DNA of 64,000 bases from Blautia faecis. Its GTDB lineage: Bacteria > Bacillota > Clostridia > Lachnospirales > Lachnospiraceae. The position numbers and the translations under genes were made by a program. Under the pieces are notes generated by a model that saw only the letters and a list, made by a program, of their open reading frames with translations, was not told the DNA's origin and ran no database searches. Location: assembly GCF_020554845.1 (NCBI RefSeq), contig NZ_JAJCIA010000019.1, positions 1 to 64,000 on the forward strand, in the 5' to 3' direction. This document shows, piece after piece, positions 1 to 8,033 of the stretch (within the stretch, counting starts at the first letter, position 1; every line of letters starts with the position of its first letter).

Positions 1-37
1 AAATTGTGACGCACATCTTGCAGAAAGCCTTTTTCAA

Positions 38-55
38 ACACGCTCTAGAGCGTGT
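38..55. repeat. 18-bp perfect palindrome with CTCTAGAG core
   Basis: Positions 38-55 are an exact self-complementary stretch centred on CTCTAGAG, next to the terminator hairpin at 58-91. Related stretches with the same core lie at 43468-43481 and near 48376. The flank is also similar: GCTCTAGAGC followed by G/C and TGTC occurs here and at 43.47 kb. This suggests an intergenic repeat family rather than a gene-specific site. Confidence 0.6.
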
Positions 56-57
56 CA

Positions 58-91
58 GAAGGCCGGCAGGGAACAATCCCTGCCGGTCTTC
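58..91 (-). terminator. Strong hairpin downstream of the YesN-like regulator
   Basis: Two 15-base arms (58-72 and 77-91) pair around a 4-base loop with one wobble pair. The hairpin starts 7 bases past the stop codon of the minus-strand regulator gene. The U-tract on the minus strand is weak, so termination efficiency is uncertain, but position and stem strength fit an intrinsic terminator. Confidence 0.65.
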
Positions 92-97
92 AAAGCT

Positions 98-841
98 TTA
101 CCCCCGGAATTCCAACGGGCTTTTACCTGTATGTTTCTTAAAAATTCTGCTGAAATATCCCTGATCATGATAGCCGCACATTTCCCCGATCTGTTTCACG
201 GACAGACCAGGCTCATGGACCAGAAGACGCTGGGCGTGGCTCATGCGCAGGGTGATCAGATATTTGGACGGGGTACAACCGTAGACCTGGCAGAAAATTT
301 TGGTCAGGTAGCTGGGACTGTAGTTCATGTTATCTGCGATCAGGTTCAGATTAATGTCCTCGCTGTAGTTTTTTACAATGAAATCTTTCAGTAATGTGGC
401 GATCTGAGTTGGTGTCATGGCAGCAGTCCGGGCATTAAACACCTCTTCGTAATCATTTCCGGCAATCTGAAATTCCTGTTTGATCTTGGAGAGAGCTTCT
501 TTAAGCTCCTCTGAATCAACTGGCTTCAGCAGATAATCAGAAACCTTTAAAGTGATGGCCTTTTTTGCATATTCGAAATCTGAAAATCCACTGGTGATAA
601 TAAATTTAGTAAATGGAAACTGCTCCCTTACTTTTGTGAGCAGGGTGATTCCATCCATCACAGGCATACGGATATCCGTAATTACAAGATCAGGGCTGAG
701 CTTTTCTACCAGAGCCAGAGCCTGATCGCCTGTTTGTGCAGTTCCTGCCACCAGAAAATCCGGATCCGCTTTCTGGATTTTCTGGACAAGATTTGTGAGC
801 AGAAGTTCTTCATCCTCCGCAACGATGACAGTGTACGTCAT
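98..841 (-). CDS. Two-component response regulator, YesN/AraC type
   Basis: Response regulator of 247 residues. The receiver domain covers about residues 1-125, with the acidic pocket AEDEE at 8-12, phospho-acceptor Asp56 in TDIRMP and the conserved Lys in LLKPV. A C-terminal AraC-type helix-turn-helix pair covers about 150-247 and ends in the typical FSRIFKKHTGKSP signature. It is shorter than many YesN proteins because the linker between the domains is brief. It lies 21 bases downstream of its kinase on the same strand, so the two are probably co-transcribed. The likely target is the divergent sugar ABC operon, whose upstream region has 21-bp-spaced direct repeats. The sensed ligand is unknown. 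Confidence 0.93.
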   Translation of the reverse strand: MTYTVIVAEDEELLLTNLVQKIQKADPDFLVAGTAQTGDQALALVEKLSPDLVITDIRMPVMDGITLLTKVREQFPFTKFIITSGFSDFEYAKKAITLKVSDYLLKPVDSEELKEALSKIKQEFQIAGNDYEEVFNARTAAMTPTQIATLLKDFIVKNYSEDINLNLIADNMNYSPSYLTKIFCQVYGCTPSKYLITLRMSHAQRLLVHEPGLSVKQIGEMCGYHDQGYFSRIFKKHTGKSPLEFRG

Positions 842-862
842 ACTGTTTTGATTCCTCCTTGC

Positions 863-2692
863 TTATTCACTTATGCAGTCAGTTTCATCTGCTGATTTAG
901 CTGTCTTGGAAAAATACCGTCCAATAGACACGATTCCGTGCCCATCAGCGGTATTTCCATATCTGAAAATAATGTCTCCTTTACAGAATATTTTCCATCT
1001 GAGATACACATTTATAGTTCCCAGCCCATTTATTTTTAGTTCCGGAAGTCCCGGATTCTGAATGGCTTTCATAATGTTGGCAGTGATCCTCTCTTTGGCT
1101 TCCTCTGTAAAGCCAGGACCGGAATCCGTTACTTCAATCTGCCAGCTTCCTTCCGTGACCACGCTGGTGATCGAAATGTTCCATGGCGGTGCACAGTTCG
1201 AACCATAGCGAATGGCATTTTCCACAATAGGCTGGATGATCAGCTTGGGGACTGGTTGGGAAAGAAGGCTTTCATCTACATGGATGCTGTAATTCAGGCT
1301 GGACTGATAACGGACCTTCATACAATACAGATATTTCTGTACATAATCCAGTTCATCCTTTAAAGTGACCGTTGTCTCTGTGGTATTGGTAATATAACGC
1401 ATGATCCGGGAAAGATTCCGGCACATTTTTACCACGGTCTCAGAATCTCCGTTCTCTGCCAGAACTATAATGCTGGACAAGGTATTGTAGTAAAAATGAG
1501 GATTGATCTGTGTCTGCAAAGCCATGCTTCTGGCTTTCATTTCCTGCTCCTTAGCTTGATTCAGCTGCTCCATGGAATCCTTCAGATTGTCGCTCATCAG
1601 CTGAAAGGCCTGGTAGAGCTCTTCCAGTTCATTAACGGAAACCGGATATGCAGTTACCTTTTCCTGTCCAAGTGTATCAAGCTCCATGCGCTGAATAATA
1701 TGCTTCAGATGCTTTACCGGTTTTACGACTGAACGGGAAAGCCGGTAGGAAATAAAGATGGAGATTGTCAGAAACAGCGCAACAATTGCCGCAAGAATAC
1801 GAAGCAGATTGTAAACCGGAGCCAGAACTACAGATTCCGGCTGAATTGTAAGATAGGTATAGCCGGTATAAGAGGATACGGCCTCTGCTGCATACTCTGT
1901 TTTTCCTGTAAGAGGACTGATAAAAGTGAGGGCTGAATCATCTCCCTTGGTAAGTTCATAGTAGGGCTGAAGTGCTGCTTTGTATTCCTGGGAAATATCG
2001 TAGGGATAGATCAGATCGCCATTGCTGTCAAAAACATAGATGCTGGCAGCATCTTCATGGTTCTTTTTTTTATAAGTGATGATACTTTTAAAAACAGATT
2101 TGCACTGCTTGGCTGTTTCAATCACACCCACGCCACGTTTATATTGATTATTAAAGGATCGGTACAGGGAAATAAACCACTGGTCATAGGTGGCTGTTTT
2201 TGTATATTCTCTGGTACAGTAGGGTGGAGTAAGGACTTTTTTTCCCTCCAGTTCACGGGCGACCTCAATCCACTCATCCTTTGAGCCATCCGTCTTTTTG
2301 ACTATAGTTGAGATGCCGGCTTCCAGAACATATCCGGAAAAATCATAGAGATTTACCTGATCTGCCTTCAGCTCGGTTCCGGAAAGGGAAATAAACAAAT
2401 CAGACATGGCAGAAAGCATGTTGCTGGAAATATTTAAGTTGAAGGAATTGTCCAGAATGGTTTTTGACTGATTGCTGTAGTTAATGTTTACAGATACTGC
2501 ATCCAGATTGCGGATCGCGGAATCTACCTGAGTCTGAAAGCTGGAATTGAGAGTGTTCATGGCACTGATCTGACTTTGCTTGAGCTGTCTGGAAACAAAA
2601 GCATAGAAAAAAACAGCAAAAGAAAAAAGAATCAGGCAGGCCAGACTGATATAGGCAAAAAAAAGCTTGGATTGTAAACTGCGTGATTTCAT
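863..2692 (-). CDS. Sensor histidine kinase, YesM type
   Basis: Kinase of 609 residues. It has an N-terminal membrane segment (about 10-32), a long extracellular sensor region, a second membrane segment (about 290-312), a HAMP linker, the His_kinase module with phospho-acceptor His399 in QINPHFYYNT, and a C-terminal HATPase with IQPIVENAIRYG (N box), DSGPGF (G1) and GLGTINVYLRW. This layout is typical of YesM kinases that sense extracellular sugars or sugar-loaded binding proteins. It is transcribed away from the ABC importer at 3047-6183 and probably signals to the AraC-type regulator downstream. Whether it senses a glycan directly or through the binding protein is not visible. Confidence 0.93.
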   Translation of the reverse strand: MKSRSLQSKLFFAYISLACLILFSFAVFFYAFVSRQLKQSQISAMNTLNSSFQTQVDSAIRNLDAVSVNINYSNQSKTILDNSFNLNISSNMLSAMSDLFISLSGTELKADQVNLYDFSGYVLEAGISTIVKKTDGSKDEWIEVARELEGKKVLTPPYCTREYTKTATYDQWFISLYRSFNNQYKRGVGVIETAKQCKSVFKSIITYKKKNHEDAASIYVFDSNGDLIYPYDISQEYKAALQPYYELTKGDDSALTFISPLTGKTEYAAEAVSSYTGYTYLTIQPESVVLAPVYNLLRILAAIVALFLTISIFISYRLSRSVVKPVKHLKHIIQRMELDTLGQEKVTAYPVSVNELEELYQAFQLMSDNLKDSMEQLNQAKEQEMKARSMALQTQINPHFYYNTLSSIIVLAENGDSETVVKMCRNLSRIMRYITNTTETTVTLKDELDYVQKYLYCMKVRYQSSLNYSIHVDESLLSQPVPKLIIQPIVENAIRYGSNCAPPWNISITSVVTEGSWQIEVTDSGPGFTEEAKERITANIMKAIQNPGLPELKINGLGTINVYLRWKIFCKGDIIFRYGNTADGHGIVSIGRYFSKTAKSADETDCISE

Positions 2693-2800
2693 CTGGCGAT
2701 ACCTCCTGTAATTGTTTTGCCCGCGCTGCTGACTATATTATGAAAGCAGATGCAGAAATCCATGTGTGAAACATTAAAAATCAGTATATCATATTTGTTT

Positions 2801-2919
2801 AAAAAGTACAAATAAATGCTCGAAAACAGAGAAAATATATATAAGAATTTCGGGTGACTTTTCGAAGAAACATAAGCTTATGTGAAAAAAGTATAATATG
2901 TGGTGAAAAAAGTACAAAT
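2801..2919. promoter_or_regulatory. Probable AraC-regulator sites between kinase and importer
   Basis: The 354-base divergent gap holds an exact 13-base repeat, AAAAAGTACAAAT, at 2801-2813 and 2907-2919. The second copy is half of a tandem pair: GTGAAAAAAGTA begins at 2882 and again at 2903, exactly 21 bp apart. Two direct half-sites two helical turns apart are what dimeric AraC-family regulators bind. The tandem pair lies upstream of a TAAAAT (-10-like) at 2961-2966, and the single copy lies nearer the kinase gene. Binding by the adjacent regulator is inferred. Confidence 0.55.
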
Positions 2920-3046
2920 TGAAAGTAAGAATATCCATGGATTAAAAAGCATCTGGCTGATAAAATAATATCATCAAAAGAACAGAGGAATCAGCGGAGA
3001 TTCCTGAATGAGGTAAATGCCATTTTATTAAAAGGAGGATATGTAA

Positions 3047-4363
3047 ATGAAAAGAAAGAGTTTTGTGGCAGTGGCTTGTGCAGCAGCAATGATCGCGTCC
3101 ATGACAAGCGGACTTACCGTATTTGCAGAGGAGACTGCAGATTTTTCCGGTGAGGAACTGAGTATTCTGGTATCAGCAGGCTGGATGGATAACAGATATG
3201 ATGCAACAATCGAGCGTTTTGAAGATACTTATGGTGTAACAGTTGACCTTCAGACTATTCCGGCTGACCAGTATTCTGACCTGCTTCAGTCCAAACTGGC
3301 TACTGATTCCTGCGCAGATATTTTCTGGATTCAGTCTAACCCATTTGCAATCGAGTCTACAATCGTTGATCCAGAGAAATACTGTATTGATTTCACAGGA
3401 GCTTCCTGGGAAGATCTTATGCCGGAAGCAAGAAAAACATCCTGTGTATACAATGATAAATTATACGGACTTCAGATCTGGCACAATTCACCAGAATATG
3501 TAATGGTTTATAACAAAACATTGTTCGAAGAGAATGGTTGGGAGATACCATCTACTTATGCAGAGCTGAAAGACCTTTGCGCTAAGATCGCAGAACAGGG
3601 AATTACTCCATGGTTTATGCCAGGTGCAGATGGATGGCAGCATCAGCTGGCATTCTTCCAGATCGGTGGTGTTTACGAAGAAGCTACACCAGGACTTTAC
3701 GATGCTTTGAATACAAATCAGGCTACATTTGCTGACAATGAGAAAATGCTTGAGGTTCTGAACGAGTTCAAAGAGCTTTCCGATGCAGGATATTTCGGAG
3801 AGGACTGGATTGGAACTGACAGCACCAACCTGACAAATGAATTTGGCGACAGAAACATTGCAATGGCTATGGCAAACTCCAGTTACATTCAGCAGATCAA
3901 AGATGACACAGGCACAGAGGATGAGTTTGGTATGTTCCTGATCCCACTTGGCGATAACACCTGGTATCCGACCAACCCGGCTGGACCTACCATGTTTGGT
4001 TACAAGGGAACAGAGCATGAGGATCTTGTAAAAGAATTCTTCAATTTTGTTACAACCACAGAGAGTCTTCAGGAAATCCTTGACAACTCTCCTGCATACA
4101 CAAACGTTGATATGAACGATGATGCAATTGAGCAACACTGGCTGCCAGAGGAAGAAGAGTTCCTTGCAACAGTAGATGACAGTAAGAAGAGCGTATCTGT
4201 TCTGCAGACCGGCACAAAATATACAAACGATTACTGGATGCAGTTTGGTCAGGATATGGTTGCATTCTGCCAGGGCGAAATGGAAGCAAATGACGTTCTT
4301 GCAAATATGGACACCAACCGTGCAGAGGCTGCCAAGACAGTTGGCGATGCAAACTGGAACTAA
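3047..4363 (+). CDS. Sugar ABC transporter substrate-binding protein (CUT1)
   Basis: Extracellular solute-binding protein of family 1 (438 residues). It has a signal peptide (about 1-27, ending VFAEE) and a two-lobed binding fold recognisable from SILVSAGWMDNRYDATIERF near the N-terminus and the GITPWFMPGADGWQ segment. Strong ribosome site AAAGGAGG precedes the ATG. There is no lipobox cysteine at the predicted cleavage site; the Cys inside the signal sequence is not in lipobox context. Membrane attachment is therefore unclear, since Gram-positive binding proteins are normally lipoproteins. It heads an operon with two permeases. No ATPase gene is present, so a shared MsmK-type ATPase elsewhere is likely. 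Substrate: an oligosaccharide, identity unknown. Confidence 0.92.
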   Translation: MKRKSFVAVACAAAMIASMTSGLTVFAEETADFSGEELSILVSAGWMDNRYDATIERFEDTYGVTVDLQTIPADQYSDLLQSKLATDSCADIFWIQSNPFAIESTIVDPEKYCIDFTGASWEDLMPEARKTSCVYNDKLYGLQIWHNSPEYVMVYNKTLFEENGWEIPSTYAELKDLCAKIAEQGITPWFMPGADGWQHQLAFFQIGGVYEEATPGLYDALNTNQATFADNEKMLEVLNEFKELSDAGYFGEDWIGTDSTNLTNEFGDRNIAMAMANSSYIQQIKDDTGTEDEFGMFLIPLGDNTWYPTNPAGPTMFGYKGTEHEDLVKEFFNFVTTTESLQEILDNSPAYTNVDMNDDAIEQHWLPEEEEFLATVDDSKKSVSVLQTGTKYTNDYWMQFGQDMVAFCQGEMEANDVLANMDTNRAEAAKTVGDANWN

Positions 4364-4430
4364 ATAAAGTTTTCCGGTAAGAAATTGACATAATTATTTA
4401 AGCATAAGATATTTAATAAGGGTATATCTT

Positions 4431-4459
4431 CAGTGCGAAGGAGTGATTCCTTCGCACTG
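4431..4459 (+). promoter_or_regulatory. Intercistronic hairpin between binding protein and permease
   Basis: Eleven-base perfect arms (4431-4441 and 4449-4459) with a 7-base loop lie between the binding-protein stop and the first permease. Such hairpins commonly protect the upstream mRNA or partly terminate transcription, so that binding protein exceeds permease. The following TTTGATAG is too poor in T for a full terminator. Confidence 0.6.
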
Positions 4460-4483
4460 TTTGATAGAGGGGAGGTATCGCCT

Positions 4484-5365
4484 TTGAATAAGAAGAAAAT
4501 TTATCCACAGTGGTTTCTGATACTGCCGCTGGCTTTGTACATTATCTTTTTCCTGCTTCCCAGTATAATGGGTGTTGCATATTCATTCACAGACTGGAAT
4601 TCAAGAAGTGTATTAAATGGTGTCCATTTTGTGGAACTGGACAATTTTAAAGAGATTTTTACATCAAATAAGGATTACTTAAGCGGTATTGGAAATACAT
4701 TAAAATTTACCATTATTTCCAATATTGTGAAGCTGATCCCGGCACTTCTGATTGCCATCATGCTTCAGGAAGGACTGAAGGGAAAAGGACTTTACAGAAC
4801 CTTACTGTATCTGCCGTCCATTCTTCCATTTGTTATTATCGGTCTTGTTTTTAAGTCTATCTTAAACTATAACAACGGTCTTCTTAATGCAATCCTGGAT
4901 GCACTGCATCTTGGTATCCTGAAACAGAAATGGCTTTCGGATCTTGGGGTTGTGTGGAAATCCATTTATGGTGTGGATGCATGGAGAGGTATTGGTTATG
5001 TAATGACGATTTTCCTCGCCGGATTGAATACCATTCCGAGATCCTACTATGAAGCAGCGGAGATCGACGGAGCAAACTTCTGGCAGAGACTTCGCTATGT
5101 GACACTTCCAATGCTCAGCGGCGCCATCATGATCAACCTGGTATTTGGTATTACCTATGGCCTGAAGGTATTTGATATCGTTTACGTTCTGACAAATGGT
5201 GGCCCTGGACATGCAACAGAGGTTCTTACCACTTACGCATTCCAGCTTTATTCCAGAGGCCAGTACGGTATGTCTTCTGCTTTGAACAGTATTCTGCTTC
5301 TGATCACGGCAATTGCTGGTGTTGTAATTGTTAAAACTTTAGGAAAACAGGAGGTACAGCAATGA
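4484..5365 (+). CDS. Sugar ABC transporter permease, MalF-like
   Basis: Inner-membrane permease of a CUT1 importer with about six transmembrane helices. It carries the EAA loop EAAEIDGANFWQRLRYVTLP that docks the ATPase. I chose the TTG at 4484, giving 293 residues starting MNKKKIYPQW, because GGGAGG lies just upstream. An in-frame GTG at 4433 would place the start inside the intercistronic hairpin and add an unconserved leader. The stop overlaps the next permease by 4 bases, so translation is probably coupled. It pairs with the permease at 5362 and the binding protein at 3047. Confidence 0.9.
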   Translation: MNKKKIYPQWFLILPLALYIIFFLLPSIMGVAYSFTDWNSRSVLNGVHFVELDNFKEIFTSNKDYLSGIGNTLKFTIISNIVKLIPALLIAIMLQEGLKGKGLYRTLLYLPSILPFVIIGLVFKSILNYNNGLLNAILDALHLGILKQKWLSDLGVVWKSIYGVDAWRGIGYVMTIFLAGLNTIPRSYYEAAEIDGANFWQRLRYVTLPMLSGAIMINLVFGITYGLKVFDIVYVLTNGGPGHATEVLTTYAFQLYSRGQYGMSSALNSILLLITAIAGVVIVKTLGKQEVQQ

Positions 5366-6183
5366 CAAAGAAAAAAGTTCAGAATCTGCTGAAACATCTG
5401 GTCTGCATCCTGCTGTGCCTGACCGTTATCCTGCCTTTTTATATGGTAGTTATAAACTCTTTCAAGAGTAAAGGCGAGGCTTCCCGAATGAGTCTTGCCC
5501 TTCCGAAAGAATGGTTGTTTTCCAATTACACCGAGGTTATCGACAAAGGAAATCTGCTCCAGGGATTTTCAAACAGTTTACTTTACGCACTGGTTGCAAC
5601 CACTCTTGGTGTTGTGCTCTGTGCAATGGCTGCCTTTGTAATGTGCCGTAAGCGTACCAGATTAAATGTATTTTTATATTATTTCGTACTTTGCGGACTG
5701 TTTTTCCCGGTTAACTATGTAACATTGGTGAGAGTATTAAGCACTCTTCATCTGAACGATACACGACAGGGAATTATTATGGTGTTTACCAGCGCCATGA
5801 TTCCGTTCTGTGTATTCACCATCCGCAACTTTGTGGTTTCTGTTCCTGTGGAACTGGACGAGGCAGCAGTTATTGATGGCGCAGGTCCTATCAGCCTGTT
5901 TTTCAAGATCATCATGCCGCTTCTGAAGCCTACTATGGTAACCTGTTTTATCCTGCAGTTTATGGGTGTGTGGAGCGATTTCCTGACTCCGTTGTATCTG
6001 TCAAGCAAGAGCAAAATGTTCCCGATGACCATGGCAGTTTATCAGTTCTTTGGAAAGAATAAAAGCTATTGGAATTATATTTTTGCGGATATTGTGCTTA
6101 CCTGTATTCCAGTTGTGATCGTGTATATGATTGGCCAGAAATATATTGTGGGCGGTATGACTTCCGGTGCGGTGAAAGAGTGA
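5362..6183 (+). CDS. Sugar ABC transporter permease, MalG-like
   Basis: Second permease of the CUT1 importer (273 residues), with about six transmembrane helices and the EAA-type loop DEAAVIDGAGPISLFFKIIM. The start ATG overlaps the previous stop (ATGA arrangement) and GGAGG lies just before it. It ends the importer operon, followed at 6238-6291 by a hairpin with a T-run. The operon lacks an ATP-binding subunit, as is usual for CUT1 systems in Firmicutes that share a general ATPase. Confidence 0.92.
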   Translation: MTKKKVQNLLKHLVCILLCLTVILPFYMVVINSFKSKGEASRMSLALPKEWLFSNYTEVIDKGNLLQGFSNSLLYALVATTLGVVLCAMAAFVMCRKRTRLNVFLYYFVLCGLFFPVNYVTLVRVLSTLHLNDTRQGIIMVFTSAMIPFCVFTIRNFVVSVPVELDEAAVIDGAGPISLFFKIIMPLLKPTMVTCFILQFMGVWSDFLTPLYLSSKSKMFPMTMAVYQFFGKNKSYWNYIFADIVLTCIPVVIVYMIGQKYIVGGMTSGAVKE

Positions 6184-6237
6184 TCTGGGGTGCGCAGTGC
6201 GACCGCGGCAATCTATAATTGAAATTCCTTCTAAAAA

Positions 6238-6291
6238 CGGGAATGGTTCTTTAAATTTTAGAATTTATAGAGCTGTTCCCGGTATTTTTTT
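6238..6291 (+). terminator. Terminator of the sugar importer operon
   Basis: CGGGAA (6238-6243) pairs with TTCCCG (6276-6281), with an inner TTCT/AGAA pairing, followed by a run of seven T. It closes the three-gene importer operon. Confidence 0.55.
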
Positions 6292-6382
6292 GCCCAAAAG
6301 ATGTCTGTATTTGCCAGAATGCTGAAAAATAAGAAGAAATCTGTTATCTTCATTTGAGGGGAAAATGATTGTGCACGGCGTG

Positions 6383-6441
6383 GTTGCTGTTCACAGGGAA
6401 GATTCGGCGAAGCGTGTTTCTGTGAACGGAGTGAACAGTAA
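6383..6441. repeat. Intergenic inverted repeat GTTRCTGTTCAC / GTGAACAGTAAC
   Basis: In the 353-base gap before the esterase, GTTGCTGTTCAC (6383-6394) pairs with GTGAACAGTAAC (6430-6441) with one wobble. An internal TTCACAG/CTGTGAA pairing offers an alternative fold. The gap at 36719-36754 has a closely related hairpin with the same GAACAGTAAC word, suggesting a dispersed repeat. The rest of the gap (6442-6536) is AT-rich leader with the esterase ribosome site AGGAG at 6526. Confidence 0.5.
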
Positions 6442-6536
6442 CGCAGTTGGCGGTTTCTGGGCTGCAAATTGCGGATTTTGCAGGAAATGTTTTGCGAAAT
6501 GTGATAATGTATTTGAAGAAAATGTAGGAGTGAGAA

Positions 6537-7838
6537 ATGATGAAACAGAAAATTGAGAAGACAGCAGATGAAAAAATGTGGAACCGGATCAGCCGGATTC
6601 CCGCAGTTATTCTGGTGTTACTTTCCGGAATTGATATTGTCCGGTTTGCAATTCTGGGAGATAAGACAGCATTTATTACATTCAGTATGATTGCGGTGAC
6701 TTTTATGCTGGTGGCGTATATGGCATGGAAAAGCAAAATGCCTTTTCTGTATCTGGTGATTGCAGCGGCAGCTTTTGTTTTGTATTTTAATACTAATTTT
6801 TCTACCAGCACTTATTACTTTAACTGGTTGTTTCTGGTAGAGAGTATTATTGCGGCGCTGGGAGGAATCCTGGGAATCGCAGTAATGATCGGGAAAAAAA
6901 TCCCTGTGGGGCGTGTGGCAGTTTTGCCGCTTTTGGCAGCTGTTTTAATTCTGGCAGGTTTCCTAGGATTTTGGAAAGTAAGGTATGAGGCAGGGCATGA
7001 GGCGCAGGGACAGGCCCGGGATGAGCTGTGGGCAGTTCCGGCGAAATATGATGCGGAAGAATCAGAACAGGCGGGAACTGTGGAAGAAGTAGTGTACGAT
7101 ACCAAGGCATATGCTACTGATGAGCGGGACGTGAAAAAGACAGCTTATGTATATCTGCCTTATGGCTACAGCGAGGAGAAAGAGTACAATATTCTGTATC
7201 TGATGCATGGAACAGGTGATGATGAAAAATACTGGCTGAAAACAAATCCGTATAACAAAACTATGCTGGATAATATGATTGCAGATGGAGATATTGAGCC
7301 TTTGATTGTGGTGACACCGACTTTTTATGTGGAAGATGACTGTGCAGATGATCTGGATCAGCTGACCTATTCTTTTGCAAAGGAGCTGCGAAATGATCTG
7401 ATGCCTGAGATTGAATCCGTTTATTCTACATATGCAAAATCGGCAGATGATGAGGGATTCGCAGAGAGCCGGGATCACAGAGCATTTGCCGGTTTGTCAA
7501 GAGGGGCGGTAACGATGTATCATTCTGCGTTGTGTCAGAGTCTGGATTATTTTTCATGGTTCGGGGCATTCAGCGGAAGCAGGACAGACAGGACTGCATT
7601 TGAAGATACCATTCAGACAGGCGATTTTGCAGAACTGCCAATTCATTATTTATATGTGGCAAGCGGCAACTTCGACTTCGCCCTGCCTGGACAGGTTCAG
7701 GATTACCAGGCTCTGCTGGATATAGAACCCAGATTGCGGTCTGGTGTAAATACCTGTTTTGATGTATTTCCAATGCGGTATCATTCTATGGGAAACTGGC
7801 ATCTGGCGTTGTATAATTTTTTACAGAAGATTTTTTAG
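6537..7838 (+). CDS. Membrane-anchored esterase (alpha/beta hydrolase, esterase D/Fes type)
   Basis: 433 residues. The N-terminal third has about four transmembrane segments (about 18-140). The C-terminal part is an alpha/beta-hydrolase domain with the oxyanion region YLMHGTGDDEKYW and nucleophile Ser321 in AGLSRGAVTMY. A likely catalytic His is near the C-terminus in RYHSMGNWH. The catalytic part resembles the esterase D/feruloyl or acetyl esterase group found in plant-glycan loci, and here it would face outward from the membrane. Its place between the importer and two glycosidases suggests removal of acyl groups from the transported glycan (inference). The membrane-domain fusion is unusual for these esterases. 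Confidence 0.8.
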   Translation: MMKQKIEKTADEKMWNRISRIPAVILVLLSGIDIVRFAILGDKTAFITFSMIAVTFMLVAYMAWKSKMPFLYLVIAAAAFVLYFNTNFSTSTYYFNWLFLVESIIAALGGILGIAVMIGKKIPVGRVAVLPLLAAVLILAGFLGFWKVRYEAGHEAQGQARDELWAVPAKYDAEESEQAGTVEEVVYDTKAYATDERDVKKTAYVYLPYGYSEEKEYNILYLMHGTGDDEKYWLKTNPYNKTMLDNMIADGDIEPLIVVTPTFYVEDDCADDLDQLTYSFAKELRNDLMPEIESVYSTYAKSADDEGFAESRDHRAFAGLSRGAVTMYHSALCQSLDYFSWFGAFSGSRTDRTAFEDTIQTGDFAELPIHYLYVASGNFDFALPGQVQDYQALLDIEPRLRSGVNTCFDVFPMRYHSMGNWHLALYNFLQKIF

Positions 7839-7885
7839 CGGGAAACACGTTGCTGTGAATTGGGAGAACAGCAATCCGCTTTTTT
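7837..7885 (+). terminator. Terminator after the esterase
   Basis: AGCGG/CCGCT (7837-7841 and 7876-7880) encloses a second stem TTGCTGT/ACAGCAA and is followed by TTTTT. It overlaps the esterase stop codon. A second GC-rich hairpin with a T-run follows near 7907-7945. Confidence 0.65.
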
Positions 7886-8033
7886 CACAGTTTACGTGTG
7901 TTTTCGGGCAGGTTGCGATTAAAATATGGCAGCCTGCTTTTTATTTGGTAAAATACGGGTAGAAAATAGCGACTGAGATATAGTTGGGAATTTTAAATTA
8001 AACGAAAATTATAGAAAATTTCAGGAGGAAATC

